Notes: generated by a model from the sequence alone, not told the origin. DNA of 64,000 nucleotides from Janthinobacterium lividum (GCF_023509035.1 NZ_CP075583.1:2232001-2296000); one strand, 5' to 3'. Numbered from the stretch's first letter, positions 7,335 to 17,867 are shown. Program-made: numbers and translations.

Positions 7335-9731
7335 TTACAGCTGGCCGCGCAGGGTCAGCATGGCGTTGCGTGGTTCGCCATAGAAGTTGGAACCATAGGC
7401 GGCCCACACGCGCGTGTAGTATTTCTTGTCGAACAGGTTGTTCACCGTCAGCGACAGCTCCAGCTTGGGACTGAGGCGGTAGCCAGCCTGCAAGCCCACC
7501 GTGGTGACGGGGCCCTGCTCGAATTTCATGGGCCCGTTCAGGCGGTACATGCTGCTGACGCTGCGCAAGCCGCCGCCCACGCTGATCTTGTCGAGCGCGC
7601 CCGCCAGCCGGTAATTGGTCCACAGATTGACATTGTGGCGTGGCGCGATGAAGGTGAACAGCTGGGCCTTCTGGTCGTCGCTGCCTTCGAGGGTGCGCGT
7701 GCTGGTGTAGGAATAGCCGCTCGTGATGTTCCAGCCAGGCAGGGGGCTGCCGCTCAGTTCGGCTTCCATGCCCTGGCTGCGCATCTTGCCGGCGCCGATG
7801 GAAAACAGCGGGTTGGCCGGATCGGGCATGACGCGGTTCTCGTCCTCCATGCGGAACAGGGCCGCATGCGCGTTGACGTTCTTGTCGAACAGCTCCGCCT
7901 TCAGCCCCAGCTCGAATTGCTGGCCCGTGCGCGGTTTCAGGGTTTGGCCGGCAGCGTCCGTGCTGGTCTGGGGCGAGAAGATGCGCGTGTAGCTGCCGTA
8001 GGCCGATGCCTGCTTGTTGAGCTCGTAGACCAGGCCCGCGTACGGCGTGAACTTGGCCTTGATGGTGTTGCTGACATCGGTGAACTGCTTGAAATAGGCG
8101 TTGCGGCTGACGGTATGGTTGTCCCAGTGCGTCAGGCGTCCGCCCAGGTTGACGGCCAGCCGGTCCGTCGCCTGCAGGCGGGTGCGCGCGTACAGGCCGA
8201 ACTGCCTGGTGCTGTTGTCGGTGCCGTTAGTAAAAGTGTAGCTGGGCTGGGCGATATTGTTATCCGGGTGAAAGATGTTGATCGGCGCATTGTCGCCGCC
8301 GCCATACTGAAAAATCTTGTGCACCTTGCGGTAGTCGGCGCCCACGATCAGGTCGTGGCTGCGACCGAAGGCCTGGAATGGCGTGGCCAGGTAGGCGTCG
8401 AGGCCCTGTGTCTTCCAGTGGCTGCGGTAGGTCCAGCTGATCAGGCAACTCTCGCCCGTGACAGGGTCTGCCGAACAATCGGGCCAGCCGAAATGGCGCG
8501 ATGGCTCATCCTGCTCGCGATACAGGGCGGTCACCTTGAATTGGCCGCCATTGTCCAGTTTGTGATCGAGTTCGGCAAAATATTCCGTGACCTTTTCCGT
8601 GATGTGGTTCCAGGCCGGGTCGAGGTAGGTGGAGCGGGGCACGTCGAGCAGGCGCCCGTCTTCATACGCGGGCAGGCCGAAGGCGGGACGGCCCTTGTAT
8701 TCCTGCCAGGTGACGCCGCCCGTCAGCACGGTGCCCTGCGCGACATCGACGGCAACGGTGCCGTACAGCAGCGGTTTTTCCGTATACACGTGGTCGACGA
8801 AGGAGCGCCGGTGTTCATAGGCGGCCACCAGGCGGCCGCGCACCTTGCCGTCCGCGCTCAGTGGGCCCGTCACGTCCGCTTCCGCATAGTAGCGGTCCCA
8901 GGAACCCGCGCTGAGCACGCCGCTGGCGGCGAAGGTGTCGCGCGCCCGCTTGCGCACCAGGTTGATGGTGCCGCCAGGGTCGCCCGCGCCCTGAAACAGG
9001 CCGGCCGGCCCGCGCTGCACTTCCACCCGGTCATAGATGGCCAGGCCGAAGCCGGCCGACAGGTCGTTGCCGCCGCTGGCCGGCGTCATCACGCCATCGA
9101 CCTGCACGGTATCGAGCGCATAGCCGCGCGAGTAAAAATTGCCGTGGTTGCCACCCGTGCTGCTCGCTTCGACGGTGATGCCCGTCACGCCGCGCATGGC
9201 GTCGTCCAGGTTGAGCAAATTCTGGTCGTTCAGCTGCTGGCGCGTCAGCACGGAGACGGACTGGGGAATCTCGCGCAGGCTTTGCCGGCCCTTGCCGATG
9301 CTCACCGCCTGCGCCGCATACGACTTGGTCAGCTCGGTATCTGTCGTCGCCTCCTGGCGCGCGCTGACGGTGATTTCCGCCAGGGTCGCCACCTTGCCCG
9401 TGGCGGCTGGCGCGGGGCGGATGATGATGCTGCTGCCGTCGATGCTGGCGGCCAGGCCGCTGCCGGCCAGCAGGCGCTCCAGGCTGTCGGCCACGCTGAG
9501 GGTGCCGCTGACGGCGGGTGCCGTTTTGCCGGCCACCAGTTCCGGCGCAAACAGCAGTTGCAAATTGGCTTGCCGTGCCAGCTCATTCAGGGCTTGCCCC
9601 AGCGGCTGGACGGCGATGGACAGTTTGACGGTGGGCGCCGTTTGCGCCTGTGCCAGGGAGATGCTGCCCAGGGCCAGCATGGCGGCCAGGGCGATGGGGG
9701 CGGGTGTCAGATTGAGGCGGGGGGACCACAT
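7335..9731 (-). CDS. TonB-dependent siderophore receptor with STN domain (module 2)
   Basis: 798-residue outer-membrane ferric-siderophore receptor of the FpvA/FhuE type, intact. Signal peptide about 1-29 (ALGSISLAQAQ); STN domain about 40-105 (SIAVQPLGQALNELARQ ... VADSLERLLAGSG), which contacts the FecR protein; plug from about 145 (SLREIPQSVSVLTRQQLNDQ, IYDRVEVQRGPAGLFQGAGD); then a 22-strand-type barrel ending in MLTLRGQL. It follows the FecR gene by about 90 bases. The presence of STN, FecR and sigma genes together means it both transports and signals. Substrate is unknown. It is clearly related to receptor 1 but not a recent copy. Confidence 0.95.
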   Translation of the reverse strand: MWSPRLNLTPAPIALAAMLALGSISLAQAQTAPTVKLSIAVQPLGQALNELARQANLQLLFAPELVAGKTAPAVSGTLSVADSLERLLAGSGLAASIDGSSIIIRPAPAATGKVATLAEITVSARQEATTDTELTKSYAAQAVSIGKGRQSLREIPQSVSVLTRQQLNDQNLLNLDDAMRGVTGITVEASSTGGNHGNFYSRGYALDTVQVDGVMTPASGGNDLSAGFGLAIYDRVEVQRGPAGLFQGAGDPGGTINLVRKRARDTFAASGVLSAGSWDRYYAEADVTGPLSADGKVRGRLVAAYEHRRSFVDHVYTEKPLLYGTVAVDVAQGTVLTGGVTWQEYKGRPAFGLPAYEDGRLLDVPRSTYLDPAWNHITEKVTEYFAELDHKLDNGGQFKVTALYREQDEPSRHFGWPDCSADPVTGESCLISWTYRSHWKTQGLDAYLATPFQAFGRSHDLIVGADYRKVHKIFQYGGGDNAPINIFHPDNNIAQPSYTFTNGTDNSTRQFGLYARTRLQATDRLAVNLGGRLTHWDNHTVSRNAYFKQFTDVSNTIKAKFTPYAGLVYELNKQASAYGSYTRIFSPQTSTDAAGQTLKPRTGQQFELGLKAELFDKNVNAHAALFRMEDENRVMPDPANPLFSIGAGKMRSQGMEAELSGSPLPGWNITSGYSYTSTRTLEGSDDQKAQLFTFIAPRHNVNLWTNYRLAGALDKISVGGGLRSVSSMYRLNGPMKFEQGPVTTVGLQAGYRLSPKLELSLTVNNLFDKKYYTRVWAAYGSNFYGEPRNAMLTLRGQL

Positions 9732-9804
9732 GTTGCATTTCTCCAGGTTAATTTGTTGTCGATTAACTTGGTAGACGCGGCAGTGGATAAAATCCTCACC
9801 TGCG

Positions 9805-9823
9805 AATGCGAATTATTTGCATT
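9805..9823 (-). promoter_or_regulatory. Fur box between FecR 2 and receptor 2
   Basis: AATGCGAATTATTTGCATT is a 9-1-9 inverted repeat with one arm mismatch. It overlaps the last base of the FecR 2 stop codon and lies about 75 bases upstream of the receptor start. This would give the receptor Fur control separate from the sigma/FecR genes. Confidence 0.72.
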
Positions 9824-10929
9824 TATTTTTCAGGCAGCCGCATCGCAGGGGCTTGCGCAGGTATTTTTGCCGCCATGCGGATCTCGCTGGCGGCACCATC
9901 GCGTACGATCTGTACGGGCAGCAACTGCGGCAGGGCGGCGGCAAAGCGGCCGAGCTGGGTGAGGCTGAAACTGCCGCCGATGCGCAAGCTGGCCACGGCA
10001 GGATCGCGCACGACCAGGCCCGTGTCTCCATAGCGTTCGAATTCGGCCAGCGCCGCGTTCAGCGGCACATTGTCGAAGGTGACCCTGCCTGCGCGCCAGG
10101 GCGCTACGCTGTCCGGCGCCAGGCTGGCAACTTCGGACAGGCGGCCGCCGGCGTCGGTGCTGACGCCCTGGCCAGCCCGCAGGTCGACCTGGTCTTGCCC
10201 TGCGCCCGCCACGCGCACTTGGCCATGCTGTACTGCCACGCGCAGCTTGCCGTCGTGCTTGAGGGTATTGCGCACGGAAAACTGCGTGCCCACCACCGTC
10301 ACTTTCAACGGACCGCTCAGCACATCGAAAGGCTGGCCCTGCTTCGATTGCACCTGGAACAGCGCTTCGCCCTGCGCCAGACGCACTTCGCGGCGCTGGC
10401 GGTACAGGGTGACGTGCAGCTGCGTGGCCGTATCGAGCTGCACCTTGCTGCCGTCGGGCAGCGAGACGGCCAGGCGCTGGCCGCGCATGGTGGCATACGA
10501 CTGACTGAACACGGCTTGCTGCTGCCACCACTGGTAGCCGCCCGCGCCCACGCTCAGCAGCAGCATGGCGGCGGCCGCATACGGCAGTGCGCGCAAGGAG
10601 CGCAGAAACGGGCGGCGGGGAGAGGAGGCTGACGCAGCCTGAGGTACCGTCCAGCGCGCAGCGACCTGCGCGGGAATCGTGCGCGCTGCGCGGTGCGTGT
10701 CCCGCAGTTGCGCATACGCTTGCGCGTGCAACGCATCGGCCGTCAGCCAGGCGGCAAACTCGGCCTGTTGCTGCGCATCAAGGTTGCCGCGCCGGCTGAA
10801 CCAGGTGGCGGCCGCCAGCGCTACGCCATCTTGCGTGGCGGCAAAGTCGGCGTACTCGCGCAAGTCCGCCAGCTCCTGGGCAGAGGGGCCGAAATCGTGG
10901 CGAGGCGGGTGGGCGTTCATGGACGGCAT
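9823..10929 (-). CDS. FecR-family anti-sigma/sensor protein (module 2)
   Basis: 368-residue inner-membrane signal relay between receptor 2 and its ECF sigma factor. N-terminal DUF4880 (about 30-80, ATWFSRRGNLDAQQQAEFAA), membrane helix about 110-130 (ALPYAAAAMLLLSVGAGGYQ), FecR domain (about 145-245, AVSLPDGSKVQLDTATQLHV), C-terminal STN-like domain (FDNVPLNAALAEFERYGDTG). Start chosen at 10929 because TAATG couples it to the sigma gene stop; the ATG at 10920 (MNAHPP) is an alternative. A Fur box lies at its 3' end. Confidence 0.92.
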   Translation of the reverse strand: MPSMNAHPPRHDFGPSAQELADLREYADFAATQDGVALAAATWFSRRGNLDAQQQAEFAAWLTADALHAQAYAQLRDTHRAARTIPAQVAARWTVPQAASASSPRRPFLRSLRALPYAAAAMLLLSVGAGGYQWWQQQAVFSQSYATMRGQRLAVSLPDGSKVQLDTATQLHVTLYRQRREVRLAQGEALFQVQSKQGQPFDVLSGPLKVTVVGTQFSVRNTLKHDGKLRVAVQHGQVRVAGAGQDQVDLRAGQGVSTDAGGRLSEVASLAPDSVAPWRAGRVTFDNVPLNAALAEFERYGDTGLVVRDPAVASLRIGGSFSLTQLGRFAAALPQLLPVQIVRDGAASEIRMAAKIPAQAPAMRLPEK

Positions 10930-11453
10930 TATGCGCATTCCCGCAGAGAACGCAACTGCGCCTGGCAACTGAGCATGCCCCGCGCGATATGTTTTTCCAC
11001 CATGCTCACGGAAATGCCCATGCGCGCGGCGATTTGCGCGTGCGGCAATTCCTCGAAGACGTGCAGCACAAAGGCGTCGCGGCAGCGGGGCGGCAAGGCG
11101 TCGATGGCAGCCACGCAGGCTTGCCAGTCCTGGCTGCTTTCCAGCGCCTGTTCCGGCTGCAAATGGCGCGGTGTTGCCGGATGCGCGGCCTCCGGCAGGG
11201 CGTCGAGTTCATCGTGCTGGCGCAAGGCGGCGCGGCGGTGCTGGTCGATCAGCAGATTGCGCGCCGTGTGGTACAGCAGCGCGCGCGGTTCGCGCACGGC
11301 CGCTTCGCCCAGCACGCGCGCATAGCTTTCCTGCACCAGGTCGGCAGCAGCCTCGCGGTTGCGCAAGCTGCGCCAGCAAAAGTTCAACAGTTCTTGATAA
11401 TAGCGTGCAACCACGGCGTCCGATGTATGAGTCCGCAGCCAGGAATGCCGCAT
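10929..11453 (-). CDS. FecI-type ECF sigma factor (module 2)
   Basis: 174-residue ECF sigma factor. Region 2: RYYQELLNFCWRSLRNREAA with DLVQESYARVL; region 4: DALPPRCRDAFVLHVFEELP and AQIAARMGISVSMVEKHIAR. It should activate the receptor 2 promoter after FecR signalling. The only suitable start is the ATG at 11453, which touches the Fur box; a longer frame upstream lacks a sensible N-terminus. The gene overlaps FecR 2 by one base (TAATG). Confidence 0.92.
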   Translation of the reverse strand: MRHSWLRTHTSDAVVARYYQELLNFCWRSLRNREAAADLVQESYARVLGEAAVREPRALLYHTARNLLIDQHRRAALRQHDELDALPEAAHPATPRHLQPEQALESSQDWQACVAAIDALPPRCRDAFVLHVFEELPHAQIAARMGISVSMVEKHIARGMLSCQAQLRSLRECA

Positions 11454-11498
11454 ATGAGAATGATTCTCATTATATTGCATGCCGGGATATAACGTTAA
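11453..11498 (-). promoter_or_regulatory. Promoter and Fur box of the sigma/FecR operon, module 2
   Basis: The Fur box TATGAGAATGATTCTCATT (11453-11471, 9-1-9, one mismatch) shares its last base with the start codon. A TATAAT -10 box (11474-11469, minus strand) lies at its outer edge, with a weak TTAACG 18 bases further up. Transcription would begin inside the Fur box, about 9 bases before ATG, giving a nearly leaderless mRNA without a clear ribosome site. Confidence 0.65.
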
Positions 11499-11573
11499 GC
11501 GGCTTGGCGCACCGTGGCAGACGTACAACGCTTTGCCGCTTGCCTGGCATGCGTTACCATCGTAAGTTGATAG

Positions 11574-13214
<1,641 letters not shown>

Positions 13215-13225
13215 CAAGGACAGGC

Positions 13226-13259
13226 AAAAAAAAAGCGCCCACGATGTTCTGTGGGCGCT
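13226..13259 (-). terminator. Rho-independent terminator of the POT transporter gene
   Basis: Stem AGCGCCCAC/GTGGGCGCT with an 8-base loop, followed in the minus direction by a run of nine T. It lies between two convergent genes and may also slow plus-strand transcription from pgm. Confidence 0.88.
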
Positions 13260-13282
13260 CTTCATTTCAGCTTACTTGTACA

Positions 13283-14857
13283 TCATGCCTTGCCTGGCAC
13301 CACTGCTTGGCGGTAGTTATCGACCATCTTGTAGCGCCTTGCATACAGGCCGAAGGCCAGCATGGCGACGGCAGCAAAGGCGGCGAAGAAGAACATCTGG
13401 AAGGCCGTCACGCTGATGCCGCTTTCGGCGATCTTGCCGATCACGCCTTCGTTCATGACGCTGCGGTTGACGATCAGCACCCACAGATTGCCCACCGTGG
13501 TCGACAGATTCCAGAAGCTCATGATGGCGCCCTTCATCGAGACGGGCGCCTGGCTGTAGGCAAACTCCAGTCCTGTCGCCGAGACCAGCACTTCGCCGAA
13601 CGTCAGCAAGGCGTATGGCAGGATCTGCCACATGATGGAGACGGCGTTACCGCTGTCGAGAGCCAGCTGCAAGAGGCCAATGACGATCCACGCCAGCGAG
13701 GAAAAGCCGATACCGGCCGTCATGCGGCGCAGGGCTGTCGCTTCCAGGCCGAAGCGGTTCAGCATCGGGTACAGCACCAGGTTGTTGAACGGGATCAGGA
13801 GCATCACCAGCATCGGGTTCAGCGCCTGCATCTGCGCCGGCAGGAACCAGCTTGGTTTTTCCATGGTGTTCGCCTGCACGATCCACGTCGAGGCCTTCTG
13901 GTCGAACAGCGAGAAGAAGGGCGTGACGAGGGCGAAGATGACGAGGATGCGCAACACGGCGCGCACGCCTTCGACGGCTTCGTCAGGGTGGATGCCGCGT
14001 GCACGTTCCAGCTGCATGGCCGTGCCGATGCTGCCGAAGGCCAGCAGCAATACCAGTGCCGTACATGCTGAAATCACGAAGCCCCATTCGGGAATGCTGT
14101 AGAACGCATACAGGGCGCCGATCACGCCGACGTAGGCCACATACAGGCCGGGACGCGAACCGCCATCGACGCGCGCCAGCAGGGCCGTGCGGGCCACGCG
14201 GGTGAACGAATCGGGATTCGGCGGCGCCGGCGGCACGTGCACGTATTTCTTGGCGCCCATCCAGAAGACGAGGGTGGCGGCCAGCATCATCAGGCCGGGG
14301 ATGCCGAAGGCGATCGACGGACCATACTTCTTCAGGAACAGCGGCATCAGCAGCGAGGCGAAGAAGGAGCCGAAGTTGATGATCCAGTAAAACAGGTCGA
14401 ACACCAGCTTGGCCTTGTGCTTGTTGGTCTGGTCGAACTGGTCGCCGACAAACGAGGCGACGAGCGGTTTGATGCCGCCGGAGCCGAAGGCGATCAGGAA
14501 CAGGCCGAAATAGAAGCCGTTGACGCTGTTTTCAAACAGCGCCAGGCAGGCATGGCCGGCGCAATACACGAGGCTGAGCCAGAAGATGGTGTTGTACTTG
14601 CCAAAGAAGCGGTCGGCCAGCCAGCCGCCCAGCAGCGGGAAGAAATACACGCCGATGACGAAGGTATGGAAGACGTGCTTGGCTTCGCCCGTGCGCTGGT
14701 CGATCGGGATCATCAGCAGCAAGGTGCTGATGAGGAATGGCGTCAGGATATTGCGCATGCCATAAAAGCTGAAGCGTTCGCAGCCTTCGTTGGCGATGAT
14801 GTACGGTATTTGCCGGGGCATTTTGCCCGTGGCGGTTTGTGTCTCGGCCGATGACAT
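13283..14857 (-). CDS. POT family proton-dependent oligopeptide transporter
   Basis: 524-residue inner-membrane di/tripeptide:H+ symporter of the PTR2/POT branch of the MFS. The N-terminal family signature is seen as NEGCERFSFYGMRNIL (ExxERFxYYG type, proton coupling), followed by GGWLADRFFGKYNTIF and the PTR2 motif region GGIKPLVASFVGDQF and FDLFYWIINFGSF. About 14 hydrophobic segments span the protein, as usual in bacterial members. It is monocistronic with its own terminator. Confidence 0.94.
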   Translation of the reverse strand: MSSAETQTATGKMPRQIPYIIANEGCERFSFYGMRNILTPFLISTLLLMIPIDQRTGEAKHVFHTFVIGVYFFPLLGGWLADRFFGKYNTIFWLSLVYCAGHACLALFENSVNGFYFGLFLIAFGSGGIKPLVASFVGDQFDQTNKHKAKLVFDLFYWIINFGSFFASLLMPLFLKKYGPSIAFGIPGLMMLAATLVFWMGAKKYVHVPPAPPNPDSFTRVARTALLARVDGGSRPGLYVAYVGVIGALYAFYSIPEWGFVISACTALVLLLAFGSIGTAMQLERARGIHPDEAVEGVRAVLRILVIFALVTPFFSLFDQKASTWIVQANTMEKPSWFLPAQMQALNPMLVMLLIPFNNLVLYPMLNRFGLEATALRRMTAGIGFSSLAWIVIGLLQLALDSGNAVSIMWQILPYALLTFGEVLVSATGLEFAYSQAPVSMKGAIMSFWNLSTTVGNLWVLIVNRSVMNEGVIGKIAESGISVTAFQMFFFAAFAAVAMLAFGLYARRYKMVDNYRQAVVPGKA

Positions 14858-14938
14858 TGGCTCTCCCCAAGTTTTTTTTGTAAGCCGCGATGCTAAGGCC
14901 TGCCGCGTTTGCTTGCAACAGAAAAAACGGCCTGTCCG

Positions 14939-15496
14939 CTATTTCGCAGGGATTTGTAAGGTATTGATTTTCATAAAGACATTACTTTCGGCACTTGCAC
15001 GGGCGGGTCGGGGCAGCAACAGCTGCATTTGCAGCATGCCGTTCGATGCGGGACAGTCCTGCAGGGTAAAACCGTAAGCCAGGTACAGGGTCAATGCCGC
15101 ATGGTTGTCCTGCGCCAAGGCCAGGCGCACGCGGCCCAGCTCGGGAATGGCGCAGGCATGCGCGATGGCGGCCTGCAGCAGTTGCCGTCCCGCGCCGCGC
15201 CCACGCGCCTGCGGTGCCACGTACACGCCCCACAGGCTGGCCTTGTCATGTACGACGGCGATCGGTTCGCGGCGCAAGCCGGCAATGGCGATCAATTGTT
15301 CCTTGTCGAAAGCGCCAAATATTATTTGGTTCGGAGTGGTGCGCAAGCGCTGGGCTATCTGTGCCAGCGGCAAGCTGCTTTCCGCCGCGTGCGTGGTGCA
15401 GAAGGTAGCGGGCAGTTCGGCGATGCCGGCCAGGCGCAGCGTGCGGTAGGCGCTGGCGTCGTCTGGTGCGAGGGGGCGGACAATGGTGGCAGGCAT
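14939..15496 (-). CDS. GNAT family N-acetyltransferase
   Basis: 185-residue acetyl-CoA-dependent acetyltransferase. Motif A is visible as LWGVYVAPQARGRGAGRQLL (about 88-107) and motif B-like segment VRLALAQDNHAALTLYLAYGF (about 124-144). The N-terminus (IVRPLAPDDASAYRTLRL) is typical of GNAT beta1-alpha1. The last ~25 residues after LQMQLLL look like an extension. Substrate is unknown. It is followed by the divergent PadR gene. Confidence 0.88.
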   Translation of the reverse strand: MPATIVRPLAPDDASAYRTLRLAGIAELPATFCTTHAAESSLPLAQIAQRLRTTPNQIIFGAFDKEQLIAIAGLRREPIAVVHDKASLWGVYVAPQARGRGAGRQLLQAAIAHACAIPELGRVRLALAQDNHAALTLYLAYGFTLQDCPASNGMLQMQLLLPRPARASAESNVFMKINTLQIPAK

Positions 15497-15557
15497 GTGG
15501 GCGAGTATCGGGCTTCGATGCCAGAAAGTAAACCTTGCGTTACGATGACTTCGAACA

Positions 15558-15586
15558 TAAGATATATCTTATTGCGATATATCTTA
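15558..15586. promoter_or_regulatory. Candidate PadR operator: 14-bp palindrome plus direct repeat
   Basis: TAAGATATATCTTA (15558-15571) is a perfect palindrome. Its half GATATATCTTA recurs at 15576-15586, running into the ribosome site AAGGA of the PadR gene. The position between promoter and start codon fits autorepression by PadR. Confidence 0.65.
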
Positions 15587-15595
15587 AGGAATGCC

Positions 15596-16150
15596 ATGTC
15601 TCTTTTTCTTTGCGGCACGCACCCTCTGCGCGCGGCTGCCCACAGCCAGGGCGATGCGCCGGGCGTCGCTGCCAGCGTTGCCAACCCTGTCCCCGCCGCG
15701 CGCGGGCCGAAAATGTTTGATGCGGGCACCTTGCGCTACCTGGTGCTGCAATTGATCGCCGACAAGCCGCGCCACGGCTACGACATCATCAAGGCCATAG
15801 CCCAGCGCGCCGGCGGCGCCTATGCGCCCAGCCCCGGCGCCATCTATCCGCTGATGCATGGCCTGGTGGGCCACGGTTACGTGGCCGTCAGCCTCGATGG
15901 CAACAAGAAACTGCACAGCATTACGCCGGAAGGGCTGGCTTTCCTGGCAGCGAACCGCGCGTATGTCGACGCGATTGCCGCCAGGGTCGATGCGCCGGCC
16001 GGCGCGGACGACGATCTGCGCCACCTGATGCACGAACTGAAGGCGGCCGTGCTGGCGCGCGCACGCGCGGGCAAAGTGGACGCCCGCCGGCTCGACGCCA
16101 TCCGCGCCATCCTGCGCCAGGCCCGTAGCGATATTGAGGCGCTCGCATGA
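15596..16150 (+). CDS. PadR family transcriptional regulator
   Basis: 184-residue winged-helix repressor. The HTH core lies at about 45-110 (LRYLVLQLIADKPRHGYDII, GGAYAPSPGAIYPLMHGLVG, GNKKLHSITPEGLAFL), with a C-terminal helical dimerisation part (LRHLMHELKAAVLARARAG). The start ATG at 15596 follows AAGGA by 5 bases. The stop overlaps the MFS start by ATGA, so PadR most likely controls expression of that pump, responding to its substrate. The extended N-terminus (about 40 residues) with several His residues resembles metal-responsive PadR proteins such as YqjI, but weakly. Confidence 0.9.
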   Translation: MSLFLCGTHPLRAAAHSQGDAPGVAASVANPVPAARGPKMFDAGTLRYLVLQLIADKPRHGYDIIKAIAQRAGGAYAPSPGAIYPLMHGLVGHGYVAVSLDGNKKLHSITPEGLAFLAANRAYVDAIAARVDAPAGADDDLRHLMHELKAAVLARARAGKVDARRLDAIRAILRQARSDIEALA

Positions 16151-17385
16151 CGGCCGCACCTGTTCCCATGCTGACGCCCGCCCGCGAGCGCGCGATGCTG
16201 TGGCTGCTCGCACTGACGCAATTTACCGTCATCATGGATTTCATGGTGATGATGCCGCTGGCACCCCAGCTGATGCAGGCCTTCGGCATCGGTCCTGCCG
16301 CTGTCTCCGGCGCCGTCTCGGCCTACGCCTGGTGCGCTGGCCTGTCCGGCTTGCTGGCGGCCACGTATATCGACCGCTTCGACCGCAAGAAGCTGCTGTT
16401 GACGATGTTTTGCCTGTTTACCTTGTCGAACCTGGCTTGCGCGCTGGCGCCGAACTTTCATGTGCTGCTGTGGTCGCGCGCCTTTGCAGGATTGACGGGC
16501 GGCGTGCTGGGCGCCATGGTCATGGCCATCATCGGCGACGTGATTCCCTCCGAGCGGCGTGGCGCGGCCACGGGCATTGTCATGACCTCGTTTGCCATGG
16601 CGGCCGTGGGCGGCGTGCCCATCGGCGTGGTGCTGGCCGCGCACTTTGGCTGGCCTTCGCCGTTTTTCCTGCTGGTCGTGCTGTCGCTGCTGATCTGGCT
16701 GGGCGCGGCGCGCGCGCTGCCCTCGCTGACGGCGCACATGGGCGCGGCCCCCACGCCGCTGCGCCAGGTGCTGCCGAAGCTGCTGGCGCTGTTCCGGGAG
16801 CGGCGCCACCTGGAAGCATTTGCCTTGTCGATTGTCAACATGACGGCGGGCATGTTGGTGATTCCCTTCATTTCGCCCGTGCTGGTGGGCAATATGGGAC
16901 TGGCGCCGGCCGGCGTCACCTGGGTGTATCTGGCGGGTGGCTGCGCCACGATCTTCACGGCGCGCCTGATCGGCCGCTGGGCGGACCGGGCTGGCAAGCA
17001 GCAGGTGTACCGCTGGGTAGCCCTGCTGTCGATCGCGCCGCTGCTGTTCATGACGCACTTGCCCCAGCTGCCTCTGCTGGGGCTGATGCTGGCGTTTCCC
17101 TTCTTTATGGCCCTCGTATCGGGCCGCACGATACCGCTGCAGGCGCTCTTGACGACGATACCGGAACCGCACAAGCGGGGCGCCTTCCTCAGCGCCAATT
17201 CAGCCCTGCAAAGCCTGGGCAGCGGCCTGGGCGCCTGGCTGGGCGGCTTGAGCCTGCAGACGGACGCGGCAGGCTACATCAGCGGCTATGGCGTGAATGG
17301 CTGGCTGGCGGCGGGTTTGTCGCTGTGGACGGTGTGGTGGGTGGCGCGCGTGCGCGGCGCGGCGCCGCAGGGGGCGCCGGCGTAG
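16147..17385 (+). CDS. MFS transporter (DHA1-like) coupled to PadR
   Basis: 412-residue inner-membrane transporter with 12 hydrophobic segments. MFS signatures: MDFMVMMPLAPQLMQAFG in helix 1, YIDRFDRKKLLL loop 2-3 motif A, and RAFAGLTGGVLGAMVMAIIG helix 4 region. It overlaps PadR by 4 bases (ATGA) and forms a two-gene unit. It is probably an efflux pump for an unknown compound. Confidence 0.92.
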   Translation: MTAAPVPMLTPARERAMLWLLALTQFTVIMDFMVMMPLAPQLMQAFGIGPAAVSGAVSAYAWCAGLSGLLAATYIDRFDRKKLLLTMFCLFTLSNLACALAPNFHVLLWSRAFAGLTGGVLGAMVMAIIGDVIPSERRGAATGIVMTSFAMAAVGGVPIGVVLAAHFGWPSPFFLLVVLSLLIWLGAARALPSLTAHMGAAPTPLRQVLPKLLALFRERRHLEAFALSIVNMTAGMLVIPFISPVLVGNMGLAPAGVTWVYLAGGCATIFTARLIGRWADRAGKQQVYRWVALLSIAPLLFMTHLPQLPLLGLMLAFPFFMALVSGRTIPLQALLTTIPEPHKRGAFLSANSALQSLGSGLGAWLGGLSLQTDAAGYISGYGVNGWLAAGLSLWTVWWVARVRGAAPQGAPA

Positions 17386-17390
17386 GGAAG

Positions 17391-17867
17391 TTACTGCGTG
17401 GCGATGCGCTGCATGGGCGCATTGTCCTTGCGCCATTGCTCCAGGCTGATCAGCTCACCGCTGACGATGTCGTCAACGAGGATGCGCTTGCCGTCGGGCG
17501 TGACGACAAAGCTTTCCCAGCGATGGGCCGCGTCCGGCGTGTTTTCGAAAAAGCTCAGCTGATAACAGGCGACGCCATCGACGAGGCGCGTCTCCGGCGA
17601 CGTCTCCATCACGGCGCCGTGCGCGCGGCCGCCCGAAGCCTTTTCGATATGCGCCGACCAGGCCTTGATTTCTGGCAAAGCCATCAACGCATCGACGGCG
17701 CGCGCGTTCTGCTCTTGCGCCGCCGTGTTGCTGCTCGCGGCCGGGGCATGATCACCGTGCGGCGCGGACTGCTGGTGCAGGTAGAAAGCGCCGAGCCCGG
17801 CGGCCAGCAAGCCGGCCACGATGCCGGCGATGATGGTGGTTTTGGAAGAAGAGGCGCGTGGCGGCAT
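17391..17867 (-). CDS. Unknown single-pass membrane protein
   Basis: 158 residues from the ATG at 17867 (MPPRASSSKTT). One N-terminal membrane helix (about 10-29, TIIAGIVAGLLAAGLGAFYL) is followed by a soluble, probably periplasmic domain with IKAWSAHIEKASGGRAHG and SFVVTPDGKRILVDDIVSGE. I do not recognise the family. A longer frame extends upstream into the 13-bp tandem repeats and is less likely. Convergent with the MFS gene, 5 bases apart. Confidence 0.7.
   Translation of the reverse strand: MPPRASSSKTTIIAGIVAGLLAAGLGAFYLHQQSAPHGDHAPAASSNTAAQEQNARAVDALMALPEIKAWSAHIEKASGGRAHGAVMETSPETRLVDGVACYQLSFFENTPDAAHRWESFVVTPDGKRILVDDIVSGELISLEQWRKDNAPMQRIATQ

Noticed and set aside
7098..9962. 954-codon plus-strand frame opposite receptor 2
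   Set aside because: Antisense shadow of an intact TonB receptor; composition is that of a reversed coding strand.
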